A DNA stretch of 64,000 nucleotides, taken from NCBI RefSeq assembly GCF_916700565.1, contig NZ_CAKAKO010000006.1, positions 682,001-746,000 of the forward strand, in the 5' to 3' direction. Shown piece after piece: positions 8,421 through 16,114 of the stretch. Source of the DNA: Xenophilus sp. Marseille-Q4582 (lineage in GTDB: Bacteria > Pseudomonadota > Gammaproteobacteria > Burkholderiales > Burkholderiaceae_C). The notes beneath the pieces were generated by a model. It did no database searches, had not been told where the DNA came from, and saw only the letters and a program-made list of their open reading frames with translations. Each line of letters starts with the position of its first letter. Position 1 is the first letter of the stretch. The translations under genes were made by a program, and so were the position numbers.

Positions 8421-9191
8421 TCAATGCGCTCCCTGCAGCTGGCCTTCGGTGGTGCCCATGTAGGCCTCCATGACCTGCGGGTTCTTCGAGACTTCGGCGT
8501 ACGGCCCTTCGGCCAGCACGGCGCCGCGCTGCAGCACGGTGATGGTGTCGGCGATGGTGGAGACCACGCTCATGTTGTGCTCCACCATGAGGATGGTGCG
8601 GCCGGCCGACACGCGCTTGATCAGCTGCGCCACGCGGTGCACGTCTTCGTGGCCCATGCCCTGCGTGGGCTCGTCCAGCAGCATGAGTTCGGGCTCCATG
8701 GCCAGCGTGGTGGCGATCTCGAGCGCGCGCTTGCGGCCGTAGGGCAGGTTCACGGTCTGCTCGTGGGCCAAGTCCTCCAGCCCCACTTCGGCCAGCAGCT
8801 CCATCGCGCGGCCGTGCAGGGGCAGCAGCGATTTCTCGCTCTTCCAGAAGTGGTAGCTGGTGCCCAGCGCGCGCTGCAGGCCCAGGCGCACGTTCTCCAG
8901 CACCGTCAGGTGCGGAAACACGGCCGAGATCTGGAAGGAGCGGATGATGCCGCGCCGCGCGATCTGCGACGGCCGCTCGCGCGTGATGTCCTGCCCATTG
9001 AAGACGATGCTGCCCGAAGTGGGCTCCAGGAACTTGGTCAGCAGGTTGAAGCAGGTGGTCTTGCCCGCACCGTTGGGACCGATGAGCGCGTGGATGGCGC
9101 CGCGCGCCACCTTCAGGTCGACCTTGCTCACGGCGGTGAAGCCCTTGAACTCCTTGGTGAGCTGGCGGGTCTCGAGGATGATGTCGCTCAT
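8421..9191 (-). CDS. livG: branched-chain amino-acid-type ABC transporter ATPase LivG
   Basis: 256-residue ABC ATPase with a standard P-loop GPNGAGKTT (about residues 38-46), the LivG-type signature region LPYGRKRALEIATTLA, Walker B ELMLLDEPTQGM and switch histidine in MVEHNMSVV. The BCA_ABC_TP_C-like C-terminus (VLAEGPYAEVSKNPQVMEAYMG) is the classic LivG ending. It forms the ATPase heterodimer with LivF. As the first gene of the operon, its transcription should start in 9192-9484, but I could not see a clear sigma-70 promoter there. Confidence 0.94.
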   Translation of the reverse strand: MSDIILETRQLTKEFKGFTAVSKVDLKVARGAIHALIGPNGAGKTTCFNLLTKFLEPTSGSIVFNGQDITRERPSQIARRGIIRSFQISAVFPHLTVLENVRLGLQRALGTSYHFWKSEKSLLPLHGRAMELLAEVGLEDLAHEQTVNLPYGRKRALEIATTLAMEPELMLLDEPTQGMGHEDVHRVAQLIKRVSAGRTILMVEHNMSVVSTIADTITVLQRGAVLAEGPYAEVSKNPQVMEAYMGTTEGQLQGAH

Positions 9192-9559
9192 GTCAGGCGG
9201 CCCACCCTTGCGACGGCACCGGGGCCCCTGAGCCCTGAGGGGCGATGCGGCGAGCGCGGGACGGATTCACGCCAAAGCGCTCCAGCAGGCTCGAAGCCAG
9301 GAGGTTCTTGGGGCAGGCAGTGCATGGCATGCGATGGACGACCCTCTGTAATTACGGCGCATTGTTGGCGGCCCGTTTGGCCTTGCGTACTGGGGCAAAT
9401 GCGGATGCTGCGGTGCAATGTGCACGCGTCCTACAACGCCCGTTTTCAGTCCCTCGTGCCGCCTGTTCCGGGCTGGTCCGAACGAAAAAAGGCCCGCACG
9501 AGGCGGGCCGATTCGAAGGGCTGCGCGGTGCTCACGCAGTGGAAGGAAGAAACGCTTCC
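9192..9559. other. intergenic region between livG and emrB; terminator plus presumed liv promoter
   Basis: Of 368 bp, the right part holds the emrB terminator (9485-9509). The left part must contain the liv operon promoter, since livG is the first gene. A hairpin GCCCCTGAGCCCTGAGGGGC lies at about 9225-9244, just upstream of livG. No convincing -35/-10 pair or protein-coding gene is seen; a 76-codon frame ending at livG has no ribosome site or recognisable content. Confidence 0.4.
9485..9509 (-). terminator. rho-independent terminator after emrB
   Basis: On the minus strand a 7-bp GC stem (GGCCCGC/GCGGGCC, 9491-9509) is followed by six T residues (9485-9490). It lies 50 bp after the emrB stop codon and closes the efflux operon. 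Confidence 0.85.
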
Positions 9560-11122
9560 TCAGTGCGCACCGGCCGCCGCGTCGGCGCCCGCACCGCCGC
9601 GCGCGGGGCGCGACAGCCAGATCACCGGCACCAGCAGCAGGAACATCAGCGCCGAGGCATAGAACAGCTCCGAGGTCGCCAGCATGAAGGCCTGCTGGTC
9701 GACCAGGCGGTTGATCTGCGCCAGCACCTGCTCCGAACTGAAGCCCGCACCACTCAGCGTGCCGATGGCGGCATTGGTGGCCGTGCTGCCGGTGTTCACC
9801 GCTTCGGCCAGTTGCGCATGGTGCAGCGCGGCGCGGTTCTCCCACAGGGTGGTGGCGATGGACGTGCCCATCGCGCCGGCCGTGATGCGCGCGAAGTTCG
9901 ACAGGCCCGAGGCCGCGGGAATGCGGTCCGGCGTCAGGCCCGACAGCGTGATGGTCACCAGTGGGATGAAGAAGAAGGCCATCGCGATGCCCTGGATCAC
10001 GGTCGGGATCATGATGGTGGCGAAGTCGGTCTGCGTGTTGAAGCGCGAGCGCATCCACAGGATCAGTGCGAAGATGAGGAAGGAGGCCGTGGCATAGCGC
10101 CGCGGGTCCACCTTGCCCACCGTGAGGCCCACGATGGGCGACAGCAGGATGGCCATCACGCCCACCGGCGCCAGCACCATGCCGGCCTGCGTGGCCGTGT
10201 AGCCCATGTACTGCTGCAGCCACAGCGGCAGGATCACCACGTTGCCGAAGAACAGACCATAGCCCACGGCCGTGGCCAGGGCGCCCGACCAGAAGTTGCG
10301 GCGCTTGAACAGCGACAGGTCCACCACCGGGTGCTTCTCGGTCAGCTCCCAGACCAGGAAGAAGGCGAAGCCCACCGCGGCGACCACGGCCATCGCGATG
10401 ATCTCGGCCGAATGGAACCAGTCCAGCTCCTTGCCCTTGTCGAGCATGAGCTGCAGCGCGCCCACCCACAGCACCAGCAGCGCGAGGCCGATGGCGTCGA
10501 TGGGCACCTGCTGGGTCGGGCTCTCGCGCTTGCGGTAGATCAGCAGCGTGAGGCCCGCGGCCAGCAGGCCGACCGGGATGTTGATGTAGAAGATCCAGGG
10601 CCACGAGATGTTGTCGGTGATCCAGCCGCCCAGGAGCGGCCCCATCACGGGCGCGATCAGCGTGGTCATGGACCACATGGCCATCGCCAGCCCCGCCTTG
10701 GCGCGCGGGTAGCTGGACAGCAGCAGCGTCTGCGACAGCGGGATCATGGGCCCCGCGACGAAGCCCTGCAGCGCGCGGAAGGCGATCAGCATCGTCATGT
10801 TGGGCGCCAGGCCGCAGAGCCAGGAGCTGATGACGAACAGGATCACGCTGGCCATGAACAGGCGCACCTGCCCGATGCGCTGCGTGAGAAAGCCCGTGAG
10901 CGGCACGGCGATGGCATTGGCCACGCCGAAGCTGGTGATGACCCAGGTGCCCTGCGTGGAGCTCACGCCCAGGTCGCCCGAGATGGCGGGCAGCGACACG
11001 TTCGCGATGGACGAGTCCAGCACGTTCATGAAAGTCGCGGCGGAGAGGGCCAGCGTGCCCCACACGCGCGCCGCACCTTCGAGCGGCGGCGGCGAGACAT
11101 AGGCGGTGGTGTTGGCGGACAT
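9560..11122 (-). CDS. emrB: EmrB/QacA-type (DHA2) multidrug efflux MFS transporter
   Basis: 520-residue inner-membrane transporter with about 14 hydrophobic segments. The DHA2 motif FMNVLDSSIANVSLPAI opens the protein (residues about 32-48), followed by WVITSFGVANA and a GPMIPLSQTLL stretch; LGGWITDNISWPWIFYINI is the conserved EmrB motif. It is expected to export hydrophobic drugs by proton antiport through EmrA and the outer-membrane factor encoded upstream. It starts 25 bp after the original emrA stop codon. Because emrA is interrupted by an insertion sequence, emrB expression may be polar-affected unless transcription passes through or starts inside the element. Confidence 0.93.
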   Translation of the reverse strand: MSANTTAYVSPPPLEGAARVWGTLALSAATFMNVLDSSIANVSLPAISGDLGVSSTQGTWVITSFGVANAIAVPLTGFLTQRIGQVRLFMASVILFVISSWLCGLAPNMTMLIAFRALQGFVAGPMIPLSQTLLLSSYPRAKAGLAMAMWSMTTLIAPVMGPLLGGWITDNISWPWIFYINIPVGLLAAGLTLLIYRKRESPTQQVPIDAIGLALLVLWVGALQLMLDKGKELDWFHSAEIIAMAVVAAVGFAFFLVWELTEKHPVVDLSLFKRRNFWSGALATAVGYGLFFGNVVILPLWLQQYMGYTATQAGMVLAPVGVMAILLSPIVGLTVGKVDPRRYATASFLIFALILWMRSRFNTQTDFATIMIPTVIQGIAMAFFFIPLVTITLSGLTPDRIPAASGLSNFARITAGAMGTSIATTLWENRAALHHAQLAEAVNTGSTATNAAIGTLSGAGFSSEQVLAQINRLVDQQAFMLATSELFYASALMFLLLVPVIWLSRPARGGAGADAAAGAH

Positions 11123-11319
11123 GGAAATCGCCTGCGCGACGGCCCGCTCAGCCGGCGTGGTGGTTCATCGCCAGATGCGCGCCCTGCCCTTGCCGCGCTG
11201 GTGCCGGGCCCTGGCCCTCGCGCGCGCCGTCGCCCGCCTGCGGCGCCGGGGCCCGGCCCAGGTTCGCCTCGATGATGCGCCGCACCTGCGCGTCCGCGCC
11301 CTGGTCCAGCGCGCTGTAG

Positions 11320-12640
11320 CAGGCCGTTGAAAAATCCCCTGCGAGCGTCCGCGTCGGCCGCTACGATCTGAAGCCATCCCGGAACAACTGCGACAAGAAA
11401 GATGAGAGGCAACCAAGACTTCCAGGGGGCGATGTTTAGCTACATCAGCCTTGAAGAAAGAGTGCCAGCGGCACACCCGCTGCGCAAGTTGCGCGCCGTG
11501 GTGGATGCGCTGCTGTCGAGCATGAACAGCGAGTTCGAAGCGGTGTACGCCCGCCGTGGCCGCCCCTCGGTGCCGCCGGAGATGCTGCTCAAGGCCTTGC
11601 TGCTGCAAATCCTGTTCTCCATCCGCAGCGAACGCCAGCTGGTCGAGGCGGTCAACTACAACCTGCTGTACCGCTGGTTCGTGGGCCTGAACATTGAAGA
11701 CAAGGTCTGGGACCACTCCACCTTCAGCGCCAACCGCGAACGCCTCTTCAACGAAGACCTGGCGCGCGCCTTCTTCGAGCGCGTCAAGCTCAGCGCCCAG
11801 TGGGGCCGGCTTGCCAGCGACGAACACTTCAGCGTGGACGGCACGCTGATTGAGGCCTGGGCCTCGCACAAGAGTTTCAAACGCAAAGACGACGACAGCG
11901 GCACGCCACCCGGACGCAACCCCGAGGTGAACTTCAAAGGGCAGGAGCGCTGCAACGACACCCACGCCAGCACCACCGATGCCGATGCCCGGCTGTTCAA
12001 GAAGAGCGCGGGCGACAAATCTCGCCTGTGCCACATGGGGCACATCCTCATGCAGAACCGCAACGGGCTGCTCGTGGATGTGGAGATCACACATGCCAGT
12101 GGCACCGCCGAGCGCGAGGCGGCGCTGGCGATGCTCAAACGCCGGGGAAACAAGAACAAGCGGGCCACGGTCGGGGCCGACAAAGGTTACGACAGCCAGG
12201 CCTTCATCAAGGGCTGCCGAAAGCTCAAAGTCACGCCACACGTGGCGGCCAAGGACAAGCACTCGGCGGTCGATGGCCGCATCCGGCGCCACGAGGGCTA
12301 CCAGACCAGCCTCAAAGTGCGCAAGCGCATCGAGGAGGCCTTTGGCTGGATCAAGACAGTGGGTGGTCTGGCCAAGACCAAATTGATCGGTCAGGCCAAG
12401 CTCGCGGGCCAGGCGCTGCTGTGCTTTGCCACCTACAACCTGGTGCGCATGGGCAGTCTGGGCGGCTGGTGGGACGCGCATCATGCGTGAACCATGGGAT
12501 ACGTGCGCCCGGAACGGGCAAAACGGCCTGCAAACAGGCCGAAATGGCCGCTCCAATCGCTGCGCAGGCCAGTTTGGGCGATCCGTTTCTTCGAAATCCA
12601 CGACCCTGGCGCGTTCGATGAGCATTTTTTCAACGGCCTG
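11320..12640 (+). mobile_element. IS5-type insertion sequence (1321 bp) inside emrA
   Basis: Complete element bounded by inverted repeats: the left end reads CAGGCCGTTGAAAAA and the right end gives the same 15 bases in reverse complement. It is flanked by the direct repeat GTAG at 11316-11319 and 12641-12644. It carries one transposase gene transcribed opposite to emrA. The preserved termini, target duplication and intact transposase suggest a recent and possibly still mobile insertion. Family assignment (IS5 group, with a DUF772-type N-terminus) is by recognition of the transposase, not by database match; an IS1182-like label is possible. Confidence 0.93.
11402..12490 (+). CDS. IS5-type DDE transposase
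   Basis: 362-residue transposase. The N-terminal DUF772-like domain (GRPSVPPEMLLKALLLQILF and the LLYRWFVGLNIEDKVWDHST stretch) is followed by a DDE catalytic core. The probable acidic residues lie in DEHFSVDGTLIEAWAS, in GADKGYDSQAF and in RIEEAFGWIKT near the C-terminus. It catalyses cut-and-paste movement of the surrounding element. No frameshift or early stop is seen, and the length is normal for the group. Expression would start from the left end of the element, where only about 80 bp precede the ATG. Confidence 0.93.
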   Translation: MRGNQDFQGAMFSYISLEERVPAAHPLRKLRAVVDALLSSMNSEFEAVYARRGRPSVPPEMLLKALLLQILFSIRSERQLVEAVNYNLLYRWFVGLNIEDKVWDHSTFSANRERLFNEDLARAFFERVKLSAQWGRLASDEHFSVDGTLIEAWASHKSFKRKDDDSGTPPGRNPEVNFKGQERCNDTHASTTDADARLFKKSAGDKSRLCHMGHILMQNRNGLLVDVEITHASGTAEREAALAMLKRRGNKNKRATVGADKGYDSQAFIKGCRKLKVTPHVAAKDKHSAVDGRIRRHEGYQTSLKVRKRIEEAFGWIKTVGGLAKTKLIGQAKLAGQALLCFATYNLVRMGSLGGWWDAHHA

Positions 12641-13876
12641 GTAGACCTGGGTCTGCGCCACGGGCTCGCGGCGCGGCGCGTCGGCCAGCAGCGGGCCGCC
12701 GCGTTCGCGCACGTCGACTTCGGCATCCATCGACAGGCCCACGCGCAGCGGATTGGCCTTGACCTGCTCGGGGTCCAGCGCGATGCGCACCGGCACGCGC
12801 TGCACCACCTTGATCCAGTTGCCCGTGGCGTTCTGCGCCGGCAGCAGCGCGAAGGCCGCGCCCGTGCCGATGCCCAGGCCTTCCACGCGGCCGTCGTACT
12901 GCACCTTCTTGCCGTACAGGTCGGCCGTGAGTTTCACGGGCTGGCCGATGCGGATGTTGCGCAACTGCACTTCCTTGAAATTCGCGTCGACCCACACCTG
13001 GCCCAGCGGCACCACCGACATCAGCGGCGCCCCCGGGCTCACGCGCTGGCCCAACTGGACGGTGCGCCTGGCCACGTAGCCATCGATGGGCGCGGGCATG
13101 GCGACGCGCTGCGTGGCGAGGTAGGCCTCGCGCACCTTGGCGGCGGCGGCCAGCACGCTGGGGTGCTCCTCCACGCGCGTGCCGTCGGTCAGCGACCGGT
13201 TGCTGGCCAGGCTTTCGCGCGCCGCGGCCACGCCGGCCTGCGCCGCCGCCAACGCGCTGCGCGCATTGGCCACAGCGGTTTCGGAATGGTTCAGCTCTTC
13301 CTTGGAAACAGCACCGTTGCCACCCAGCGACTGGCGGCGGCGCAGGTCGTCCTGCGCGCGGGCCAGGTCGCTCTGCGCCCGGGCCACGTCGGCCTGGCGC
13401 AATTGCACCTGGGCAGCCAGCGAGCCGTTGTTGGCGTACAGCGTGCGCGCCTGGCGCACGGCCTGGGCCAGGGCGGCCTCGGCCTGCTCCAGCGCCACCT
13501 GGGCGTCGGACGGGTCCAGCTGCACCAGCGGCTGGCCGGCTTTCACGAAGTCGGTGTCATCGGCGCCGATGCGCATCACCGTGCCCGCGATCTGCGGCGT
13601 GATCTGGATGACGTTGCCCTGCACGTAGGCGTTGTCGGTGCTTTCGTAGTGGCTGGCGACCAGCACTTCGTAGGCCGTCCAGGCGGCCCCGGCCAGCACC
13701 ACGACGGCCGTCAGGGACAGCAGCGCGCGGCGGCGCTTGCCGTTGCCGCCCCGGCCGGTGTCATGCGATGTGGCGGCGGGCGCCGCGGAAGACGAGATGT
13801 CGTTGTTTTCGCTCATGATGGGCTCCACCCCGGAACGGGGCTCGCTAAAGCTTTTCTTGACTCGTGGATGAAAGAT

Positions 13877-15418
13877 TCAGGGCCGGGCGGGCGCCACGTC
13901 CGCTGCGGCGGCCTGCGGCGCGGGGCCGGGGCCGGCCTGCCAGCCGCCGCCCAGCGCGCGCGCCAGCGCCACCTGTGTGTCCAGCGCACGCGCCGCCAGG
14001 TCCACCGCCTGGCGGCGCTGCGCCAGCACGGCGGTCTCGGCCGCCAGCACGTTCAGGTAGTTGCCCAGGCCGGCGCCATAGCGCTGCGTGGCGATCTGCC
14101 AGGCGCCTTCGGCCGCGGCCTGGGCTTCGCGCTGCTGCGCCTGCTGGCGCGCAATGGACTGCAGGCTGCTGACCTGGTCGGCGGCGTCGCGCACCGCATC
14201 GAGCACGGCGGCGTTGTAGCTCTCGATGGCCGCGTCGCGGTCCGCCGCCTTGCCCTGCAGGTTGGCGCGCAGGCGCCCGCCTTCGAAGACGGGCAGGCTG
14301 ATGGCCGGACCCACGCCCCATTGCAGGCTGCCCGACTTGAGCAGCTGGTCCAGGCCCAGCGACTGCACGTTGACGAAGGCATTGAGGTTGACGTTCGGGT
14401 AGAACTGCTTGCGCGCATAGTCCACGTCATGCGTGGCCGCTTCGGCGCGCCAGCGCGCGGCGGCGATGTCGGCGCGGCGGCCCAGCAGATCGGCCGGCAG
14501 CGCGGCCTGCAGCGGCATGGGCCGCAGGGCGGCCAGCGAAGGCGCGTTCAGCGACGCCGCGATGCCGGGCTGCGCCGTCAGCGCGTCGAGCGCATGCCGG
14601 ACGATCGCGATCTGTTCGTCCAGGGCCTCGATCTGCTGGCGCGCCTCGGGCAGGCCGCCCTCGCTCTGGCGCAGCTCCAGGCGCGTGTCCAGGCCGGCGG
14701 CGACGCGGCCCTGCACCAGGCGCAGCGTCTCTTCACGTTGGGCCAGCGTGCGCTCGGCCACGTCGCGCTGCGCCACCAGGCGCGCCCACTGCACGTAGCT
14801 GCGGGCGACATTGCCGGCCAGCAGCACGCGGGCCGCGTCGGCTTCGGCCTGCGCCGCGCGGGCGTTGCCCACGGCCGCCTGCAGCGCGTCATGGTTCTTG
14901 CCGAAGAAGTCCAGCTCCCAGCCGGCGCCGATCTGCAGCAGCCCGGTGTTCTGGACCGAGCCGCCCAGCGGCGACGGGTAGATGTAGTTCTCGGAATAGA
15001 GCGAGCGGTTGACCTGGGCATCGCCCTTGACCTGCGGCAGATCGTTGGCGCGCACCACGCCGACGGCGGACTGCGCCTTGGCCAGGCGCGCCTGCGCCAC
15101 CTGCAGGTTCGGGTTGCCTTGCAGCGCCTGGTCGACCAGGCGGTCCAGCTGCGGGTCGCCGAAGGCCTGCCACCAGCGAGCGTCCACGGCCGCGATGGGC
15201 AGCCCGGGGTCGGTCGGCAGGCCGGCCTGCGTTGGCGTGAGCGCTGCGGCCGGCGGTGCTAGCGTGCCGGTGTTCGCGCAGCCCGCGGCAAGGAGGGCGA
15301 GGGCCAGCGCGCCGGCCAGGCGCGCACGCGGCAAGGCGGCGCGGCGGGCGCCGGGCCGGGGGGTGCCGGGCCGGGGGGGGCCCCTGCGCAGGGCCTGCGA
15401 AAGCGATGACGGATTCAT
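13877..15418 (-). CDS. NodT/OprM-type outer-membrane efflux lipoprotein
   Basis: 513-residue outer-membrane factor of the TolC superfamily, NodT class. An Arg/Pro-rich leader is followed by a hydrophobic signal and lipobox AAGC. The mature part carries the usual DARWWQAFGDPQLDRLVDQA motif and two OEP repeats with long helices (about residues 100-290 and 310-490). It should form the trimeric outer-membrane duct for the EmrAB pump encoded just downstream. Its ATG overlaps the marR stop codon (ATGA), indicating translational coupling. A longer upstream open frame exists, but the overlap and the signal peptide decide for 15418. Confidence 0.93.
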   Translation of the reverse strand: MNPSSLSQALRRGPPRPGTPRPGARRAALPRARLAGALALALLAAGCANTGTLAPPAAALTPTQAGLPTDPGLPIAAVDARWWQAFGDPQLDRLVDQALQGNPNLQVAQARLAKAQSAVGVVRANDLPQVKGDAQVNRSLYSENYIYPSPLGGSVQNTGLLQIGAGWELDFFGKNHDALQAAVGNARAAQAEADAARVLLAGNVARSYVQWARLVAQRDVAERTLAQREETLRLVQGRVAAGLDTRLELRQSEGGLPEARQQIEALDEQIAIVRHALDALTAQPGIAASLNAPSLAALRPMPLQAALPADLLGRRADIAAARWRAEAATHDVDYARKQFYPNVNLNAFVNVQSLGLDQLLKSGSLQWGVGPAISLPVFEGGRLRANLQGKAADRDAAIESYNAAVLDAVRDAADQVSSLQSIARQQAQQREAQAAAEGAWQIATQRYGAGLGNYLNVLAAETAVLAQRRQAVDLAARALDTQVALARALGGGWQAGPGPAPQAAAADVAPARP

Positions 15419-16005
15419 GGTTCCTGGGGAGCGGCCGGCGCCGCCGGCAGCTTCTGTGCGTTGTCGAGCATGCGGCCGAGGTAGCCCTTGAGCTGGCGCC
15501 ATTCCGCCTCGCTGAAGCCGCTGAGGAATTCGTTGTGCACGCGGCACAGCACGTGCGGCACGCGCTCCGCATGGGCCGCCCCTTCGGGCGTCAGCTCGAT
15601 GTTGACCACGCGGCGGTCGGCCACCGAGCGCACGCGGCGCACCAGGCCCTTGGCCTCCAGCCGGTCCAGCAGGCGCGTCATCGCGCCCGTGTCGAGCTGG
15701 CACTCGCGCGCCAGTTCGGCCACCGTGGCCGAGGGCGCCAGATGCGTGTGCAGCTTGTGCAGCGGGATCCATTGCGGGTAGGTGGGCCCGCCGGGCTCGA
15801 CCAGTTCCGACTCCACCGCCTGGCTCATGGCCGTGATGAGGCGGCGCATCATGTAGCCCACGCTCATGTCGGCGGCGTAGTTCTCGGGACGGTAGAAAGC
15901 GGCGGGCGGCACGGCGCCACACCGGGCCCCGGGGGGATCGGGGGCCTTGGGCGAAGCCGGGGCCGGCCGGGCGGACGGCGGAGAGGACGGAAGTTCGGCA
16001 ACCAT
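15415..16005 (-). CDS. MarR-family transcriptional regulator of the efflux operon
   Basis: 196-residue protein with a winged helix-turn-helix core: ATVAELARECQLDTGAMTRL is the recognition helix region and RRVRSVADRRVVNIELTPEG is the wing, with a dimer-forming helix at each end. The N-terminal 40 residues are Pro/Ala-rich and probably disordered. MarR proteins repress drug-efflux operons and release DNA when phenolic or other ligands bind. It is the first gene of the marR-omf-emrA-emrB operon, and two palindromes lie directly before its start, consistent with autorepression. It is divergent from the ABC exporter gene at 16115. Confidence 0.93.
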   Translation of the reverse strand: MVAELPSSPPSARPAPASPKAPDPPGARCGAVPPAAFYRPENYAADMSVGYMMRRLITAMSQAVESELVEPGGPTYPQWIPLHKLHTHLAPSATVAELARECQLDTGAMTRLLDRLEAKGLVRRVRSVADRRVVNIELTPEGAAHAERVPHVLCRVHNEFLSGFSEAEWRQLKGYLGRMLDNAQKLPAAPAAPQEP

Positions 16006-16011
16006 GGGGGC

Positions 16012-16041
16012 GGCAATTTAATTGCCTAGACAGTAATTGTC
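16012..16041. promoter_or_regulatory. candidate MarR operator palindromes
   Basis: Two adjacent inverted repeats lie 6-36 bp upstream of the marR ATG: GGCAAT-TTA-ATTGCC (16012-16026) and GACA-GTAAT-TGTC (16029-16041). Palindromes of this size next to a marR gene are typical autoregulatory operators. The site also lies in the divergent region before the ABC exporter and might control both. Confidence 0.55.
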
Positions 16042-16100
16042 AAGGCGGATATTGCAGCAGCAGTTTTTGTCGAGGCACGCAGGCGTGCGGCGGGGGCTCC

Positions 16101-16114
16101 TAGAATCCGCCGCC
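16101..16114 (+). promoter_or_regulatory. TAGAAT -10 element placed for leaderless transcription of the ABC exporter gene
   Basis: TAGAAT (16101-16106) ends 8 bp before the ATG at 16115, and no Shine-Dalgarno sequence is present. This is the arrangement expected for a leaderless mRNA. No good -35 is seen at the usual distance. The same TAGAAT-N8-ATG spacing occurs before mrpA. Confidence 0.4.

Larger units (their letters stand above)
11148..13816 (-). pseudogene. emrA: emrA (HlyD-family membrane fusion protein) interrupted by an insertion sequence
   Basis: The intact gene would encode a 447-residue EmrA periplasmic adaptor: N-terminal cytoplasmic tail, one membrane helix (about residues 32-50), a biotinyl-lipoyl domain beginning ESTDNAYVQGNVIQITPQ, an alpha-hairpin, and a beta-barrel domain. 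Residues 1-392 (13816-12641) and 393-447 (11315-11148) are separated by a 1321-bp insertion sequence. Deleting the element and one copy of the 4-bp duplication restores the frame exactly (...QTQVYSALDQGADAQVRRI...). As it stands, translation reads on through the antisense strand of the element to 11165, giving an 883-residue fusion lacking the native 55-residue tail. The lost tail is mostly Gly/Ala/Pro-rich, so partial function is possible. Start chosen at ATG 13816 with GGAG six bases upstream. Confidence 0.9.

Noticed and set aside
9188-9418. 76-codon minus-strand frame before livG
   Set aside because: No ribosome-binding site, no recognisable content and it ends at the livG start; more likely leader DNA.
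11165-12640. The C-terminal part of the emrA-IS fusion frame as a new functional domain
   Set aside because: Its sequence is the reverse strand of the transposase gene followed by out-of-frame emrA; nothing suggests selection on it.
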